A DNA stretch of 8,766 bases, from contig JAERMN010000386.1 of the NCBI GenBank assembly GCA_016844625.1, positions 1-8,766 of the forward strand, given 5' to 3'. Source of the stretch: Deltaproteobacteria bacterium (lineage in GTDB: Bacteria > Desulfobacterota > Binatia > UBA9968). A model generated the notes under the pieces. That model made no database searches and had not been told where the DNA came from. It was given only the letters and a program-made list of their open reading frames with translations. Positions 6,615 through 8,766 of this stretch are shown piece after piece; the first letter of the stretch is position 1; each line of letters opens with the position of its first letter. Made by a program: the position numbers and the translations under genes.

Positions 6615-7805
6615 TTACTGGATGATCTTTGTCACGACTCCGGCGCCGACGGTCCGGCCGCCTTCGCGGATAGCGAACTTTAACCCCTCATCCATCGCGA
6701 CCGGTGTGATGAGTTCGATCTCGACGTTGATGTTGTCCCCGGGCATAATCATCTCCGTTCCGTCTGGGAGTTTCACGACGCCGGTCACGTCGGTGGTTCG
6801 GAAATAAAACTGCGGCCGGTACCCGTTAAAAAATGGGGTATGCCGCCCGCCTTCCTCCTTGGTGAGAACGTAGGCCTCAGCATTAAATTTCGTGTGCGGA
6901 GTAATGCTTCCTGGTTTGGCTAAAACCTGTCCCCTTTCCACTTCCTCACGCTTCGTTCCTCGGAGCAGAACACCGATATTGTCACCGGCTCGTCCCTCAT
7001 CCAGAAGCTTACGGAACATCTCAACACCTGTCGCTACGGTCTTTTGGGTTGGCTTGAAGCCAACGATCTCGATTTCTTCGCCAACCTTAACGATTCCCCG
7101 CTCAACTCGGCCGGTAACGACTGTGCCACGACCACTAATGGTAAAGACGTCTTCGACCGGCATAATGAAGGGCCTGTCGACATCTCGAGTCGGCTCTTGA
7201 ATATAGGAATCTACGGCCTCCATAAGCTTTAGAATAGCGCCTTCGCCCATTTCAGAAGTATCGCCCTCCAATGCCTTTAGCGCACTGCCGATAACGATCG
7301 GCGTGTCATCGCCTGGAAATTTGTACTTGGAAAGCAACTCGCGCACTTCGAGCTCGACGAGTTCCAAGAGCTCTTTATCGTCGACCATGTCCGCTTTGTT
7401 AAGAAAAACAACGATGGCTGGCACTCCGACCTGGCGCGCTAACAAGATATGCTCCCGCGTTTGCGGCATGGGACCGTCAGCGGCAGAGACGACTAGAATC
7501 GCTCCATCCATCTGCGCTGCTCCGGTGATCATGTTCTTAATGTAGTCGGCGTGACCAGGGCAGTCGACATGCGCGTAGTGGCGCTTACTGGTCTCATATT
7601 CCACGTGGGCGATATTAATGGTAACTCCCCGTTCTCTCTCTTCCGGGGCTTTATCGATCTGATCATAGGCAAGGAACTTAGCCAGTCCTTGCTTCTCCAG
7701 CACCTTGGTAATGGCCGCAGTCAAAGTAGTTTTACCGTGGTCGACGTGACCGATAGTTCCGATATTTAAGTGAGGCTTTTTGCGCTCAAACTTTTGCTTG
7801 CTCAT
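6615..7805 (-). CDS. tuf: Elongation factor Tu
   Basis: EF-Tu is the GTPase that delivers aminoacyl-tRNA to the ribosomal A site. It has 396 residues, the standard bacterial length. All GTP-binding motifs are intact: G1 'GHVDHGKT' (19-26), G2 'RGVTIN' (59-64, with T62), G3 'DCPGH' (81-85, with the catalytic histidine H85), G4 'NKAD' (136-139) and G5 'SALK' (174-177). Domain 2 begins near 'RPFIMPVEDVFTISGRGTVV'. Domain 3 includes 'GGRHTPFFNGYRPQFYFRTT' and ends 'REGGRTVGAGVVTKIIQ'. The start is fixed by AGGAGG five bases upstream of ATG 7805. It follows tRNA-Thr(GGT), the same neighbourhood as E. coli tufB. Whether a second tuf copy exists elsewhere cannot be told from this window. Confidence 0.99.
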   Translation of the reverse strand: MSKQKFERKKPHLNIGTIGHVDHGKTTLTAAITKVLEKQGLAKFLAYDQIDKAPEERERGVTINIAHVEYETSKRHYAHVDCPGHADYIKNMITGAAQMDGAILVVSAADGPMPQTREHILLARQVGVPAIVVFLNKADMVDDKELLELVELEVRELLSKYKFPGDDTPIVIGSALKALEGDTSEMGEGAILKLMEAVDSYIQEPTRDVDRPFIMPVEDVFTISGRGTVVTGRVERGIVKVGEEIEIVGFKPTQKTVATGVEMFRKLLDEGRAGDNIGVLLRGTKREEVERGQVLAKPGSITPHTKFNAEAYVLTKEEGGRHTPFFNGYRPQFYFRTTDVTGVVKLPDGTEMIMPGDNINVEIELITPVAMDEGLKFAIREGGRTVGAGVVTKIIQ

Positions 7806-7810
7806 CTCTT

Positions 7811-7816
7811 CCTCCT
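7811..7816 (-). promoter_or_regulatory. tuf ribosome binding site
   Basis: A perfect AGGAGG with a 5-base spacer to ATG 7805 is consistent with the very high translation expected of EF-Tu. I saw no convincing separate promoter in the 86-nt gap between tRNA-Thr(GGT) and tuf. Confidence 0.8.
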
Positions 7817-7891
7817 AATTGATTTGCCAGTCACTCATTTTCTCTAATACTCAACAATCAGTCATAGCCCTCTAAAACACGATCGGGGCAA

Positions 7892-7964
7892 AGCCCAGGA
7901 GCGGGATCGAACCGCCGACCTCGTCCTTACCAAGGACGTGCTCTACCGACTGAGCTACCTGGGC
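7892..7964 (-). tRNA. tRNA-Thr (anticodon GGT)
   Basis: The cloverleaf has acceptor GCCCAGG/CCTGGGC, D stem GCTC/GAGC, and anticodon stem CGTCC/GGACG around TTGGTAA (anticodon GGT). The T stem is GGCGG/CCGCT (one G-T pair) around TTCGATC, and the discriminator is T. Unlike the other tRNAs here, the 3' CCA is not encoded: the bases after the discriminator read TTG, so CCA must be added after transcription. It is the last tRNA before tuf, corresponding to thrT of the E. coli thrU-tyrU-glyT-thrT-tufB order. Confidence 0.97.
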
Positions 7965-7972
7965 ACATCAGT

Positions 7973-8048
7973 CGATGGCTTTTAGACTATGGCCAATTGC
8001 CCCAATTCGGAAGCGCCAGCGGCCATATGCCACCACCATCAGCCATCG
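7973..8048 (-). repeat. Nested inverted repeats in the tRNA-Gly / tRNA-Thr spacer
   Basis: Two nested perfect inverted repeats lie in this 90-nt spacer: an outer 8-bp pair CGATGGCT/AGCCATCG (7973-7980 with 8041-8048) and an inner 7-bp pair TATGGCC/GGCCATA (7988-7994 with 8021-8027). The loop contains a repeated CCAATT. The RNA could fold into an interrupted hairpin. It has no U tract at the base, so it does not look like a terminator. A role in processing the tRNA precursor is only a guess. Confidence 0.5.
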
Positions 8049-8054
8049 GCAAAA

Positions 8055-8130
8055 TGGAGCGGGAAACGGGACTCGAACCCGCGACCCCAAGCTTGGAAGG
8101 CTTGCGCTCTACCAACTGAGCTATTCCCGC
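8055..8130 (-). tRNA. tRNA-Gly (anticodon TCC)
   Basis: The cloverleaf has acceptor GCGGGAA/TTCCCGC, D stem GCTC/GAGC with TTGG in the loop, and anticodon stem CAAGC/GCTTG around CTTCCAA (anticodon TCC). The T stem is GCGGG/CCCGT (one G-T pair) around TTCGAGT, the discriminator is T, and CCA is encoded (8057-8055). It corresponds to glyT in the E. coli tufB tRNA cluster. The remnant of tRNA-Tyr ends just 10 nt upstream. Confidence 0.97.
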
Positions 8131-8140
8131 AAAACCAAAA

Positions 8141-8163
8141 TGGTGGAACTCGGGAACCTCTCC
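8141..8163 (-). pseudogene. Remnant of tRNA-Tyr with its body deleted
   Basis: On the minus strand, GGAGAGGTTCCCGAGT (8163-8148) is joined directly to TCCACCA (8147-8141). The first part matches the 5' acceptor strand and start of the D arm of bacterial tRNA-Tyr (E. coli-like GGAGGGGTTCCCGAGTGG). The second part matches its 3' end, with discriminator A and encoded CCA, and the retained TCC can still pair with the first GGA. About 60 nt are gone, including the D loop, anticodon arm, long variable arm and T arm. The position between tRNA-Thr(TGT) and tRNA-Gly(TCC) is exactly that of tyrU in E. coli, and the 10-nt spacing to tRNA-Gly is typical. No intact tRNA-Tyr is present in the window. Confidence 0.82.
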
Positions 8164-8245
8164 TTGTCTCTCTACAACCCCCAAAGCAATGACGACGTAA
8201 GATTCAATTCCGCTCAAATTTTCCCAAAAATCGAGAAACGCTGGC

Positions 8246-8320
8246 TGGAGCTGGCGATAGGACTTGAACCTACAACCTGCTGATTACAAATCAGCTGCTC
8301 TGCCGTTGAGCTACGCCAGC
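8246..8320 (-). tRNA. tRNA-Thr (anticodon TGT)
   Basis: The cloverleaf has acceptor GCTGGCG/CGCCAGC, D stem GCTC/GAGC with a short loop, and anticodon stem GCTGA/TCAGC around TTTGTAA (anticodon TGT). The T stem is GTAGG/CCTAT (one G-T pair) around TTCAAGT, the discriminator is T, and CCA is encoded (8248-8246). It is the first tRNA of the cluster, equivalent to thrU of E. coli. An 82-nt spacer without recognisable features separates it from the tRNA-Tyr remnant. Confidence 0.97.
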
Positions 8321-8489
8321 CTATTCCGCGTCGATATCTTCACGCGCCAGCGCAAACCATACCATTTCGCCTCTAAAGCGGCAGCGGGAAAGACCACTTA
8401 ACGGCTCTTACCAAGTGTTTAATTATGGATCCTTTACCGATGAGGCAAACGATGACACCAGGGCCATTTTCCTCTTTTGCAAACAGGTA

Positions 8490-8518
8490 TTTAAACCACC
8501 TTCAATGAAACATGTCAA
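8490..8518 (-). promoter_or_regulatory. Probable sigma70-type promoter of the tRNA-tuf operon
   Basis: A perfect -35 hexamer TTGACA (8518-8513) is followed after 17 bases by TTTAAA (8495-8490), a 4/6 match to the -10 consensus. It lies between the rlmB stop and tRNA-Thr(TGT), giving a leader of about 160 nt. Its position, correct spacing and consensus -35 fit a strong housekeeping promoter for the whole cluster. The -10 is only moderate. Confidence 0.6.
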
Positions 8519-8551
8519 CAGCTATTCCATGCAGGGCTCTGTTTTGACCTA

Positions 8552-8766
8552 TTATCGTTTGGCCAAATCCTTGTCCACACTACGGCTTTGGCGCAAGAGT
8601 TCGTAGAGAAAAACCGCCCCCGCCACCGATACATTGAGAGAGGCGATCTTCCCGAGCATTGGAATCGAAACCAGAAAATCACATTCCCGGAGAATTAGCG
8701 GGCGCACCCCTTTACCCTCATTTCCTAAGACAATCGCCAAACGATCAGGATAAATCCGCTCGTAGA
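8552..8766 (-). CDS. rlmB: 23S rRNA 2'-O-methyltransferase, TrmH/SpoU family (C-terminal part)
   Basis: About 70 C-terminal codons of a SPOUT-fold methyltransferase enter from the right edge; the 5' end lies outside. The frame is open to the window end, reading 'YERIYPDR' and then the family motif 'LAIVLGNEGKGVRP' (S-adenosylmethionine-binding knot), followed by 'IPMLGKIASLNVSVAGAVF'. These are the two C-terminal motifs of TrmH-family 2'-O-ribose methyltransferases. E. coli RlmB methylates G2251 of 23S rRNA; that exact target is assumed from family and context (translation gene neighbourhood). The symbol is less certain than the family, since TrmH and other SpoU members share these motifs. 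A TTG at 8740 is an internal leucine codon, not the real start. It ends at TAA 8554-8552, and no clear terminator follows. Confidence 0.88.
   Translation of the reverse strand, partial: YERIYPDRLAIVLGNEGKGVRPLILRECDFLVSIPMLGKIASLNVSVAGAVFLYELLRQSRSVDKDLAKR

Noticed and set aside
8164..8245. Additional tRNA or tRNA relic in the 82-nt spacer after tRNA-Thr(TGT)
   Set aside because: No acceptor, anticodon or T-arm pattern can be drawn, and no protein-coding signal is seen.
7975..8283. Plus-strand open frame containing 'GNGTRTRDPKLGRLALYQLS'
   Set aside because: This is the well-known spurious translation of the antisense strand of a tRNA gene (here tRNA-Gly). The overlapping frames at 7987-8217 are the same artefact.
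8422..8427. Second possible -10 box, CATAAT (5/6 match), in the leader on the minus strand
   Set aside because: The bases at the -35 position (TTTGCC at a 16-base spacing) match poorly. An internal promoter is possible but not supported enough to list.
8519..8551. Terminator for rlmB before the tRNA promoter
   Set aside because: No stable hairpin followed by a U tract is visible in this stretch; rlmB may read through into the tRNA cluster.
8415..8606. 63-codon plus-strand open frame between the tRNAs and rlmB
   Set aside because: It has no recognisable family, overlaps the promoter and the rlmB 3' end, and has no good ribosome binding site context.

Overview
The window carries the classic bacterial tRNA-tuf-secE-nusG-rplKAJL-rpoB cluster, all on the minus strand, so transcription runs from the high to the low coordinates. 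The RpoB, EF-Tu, NusG and ribosomal proteins look like those of a Deltaproteobacteria-type lineage in the broad sense. This is judged from remembered family sequences, for example the 'MAFQVANN' RpoB start, a proteobacterial-style insertion before the RpoB 'GDKMAGRHGNKG' motif, and the rpmG/tRNA-Trp arrangement after tuf. The exact phylum cannot be fixed from the sequence alone.

Layout in transcription order: 3' end of an rlmB/TrmH-family rRNA methyltransferase gene (8766-8552); a sigma70-like promoter (8518-8490) and a leader of about 160 nt; tRNA-Thr(TGT); a 23-nt remnant of tRNA-Tyr; tRNA-Gly(TCC); tRNA-Thr(GGT); tuf; a truncated rpmG (bL33); tRNA-Trp(CCA); secE; nusG; rplK; rplA; rplJ; rplL; rpoB, which runs off the window at position 1 with roughly 250 C-terminal residues missing. 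Gaps between genes are short (about 10-90 nt) and I see no convincing terminator, so one long polycistronic transcript is plausible. The products belong together: elongation factor and tRNAs, the L11/L1 stalk and L10-L12 stalk proteins, the Sec translocon subunit SecE, the elongation/antitermination factor NusG, and the RNA polymerase beta subunit. No gene-free stretch exceeds 300 bases.

The striking part is damage. Three genes that this conserved gene order predicts have each lost an internal piece, while everything else looks intact. tRNA-Tyr keeps only its first 16 and last 7 nucleotides. rpmG stops after 24 codons and lacks its second CxxC zinc pair. rpoB has a frame change near 2484-2488 with about nine residues missing. 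Because rpoB is single-copy and essential, a shared assembly or template artefact is the first explanation to test. If the lesions are confirmed in reads, they would be very unusual. I found no mobile element, CRISPR array or novel defence or metabolic system.
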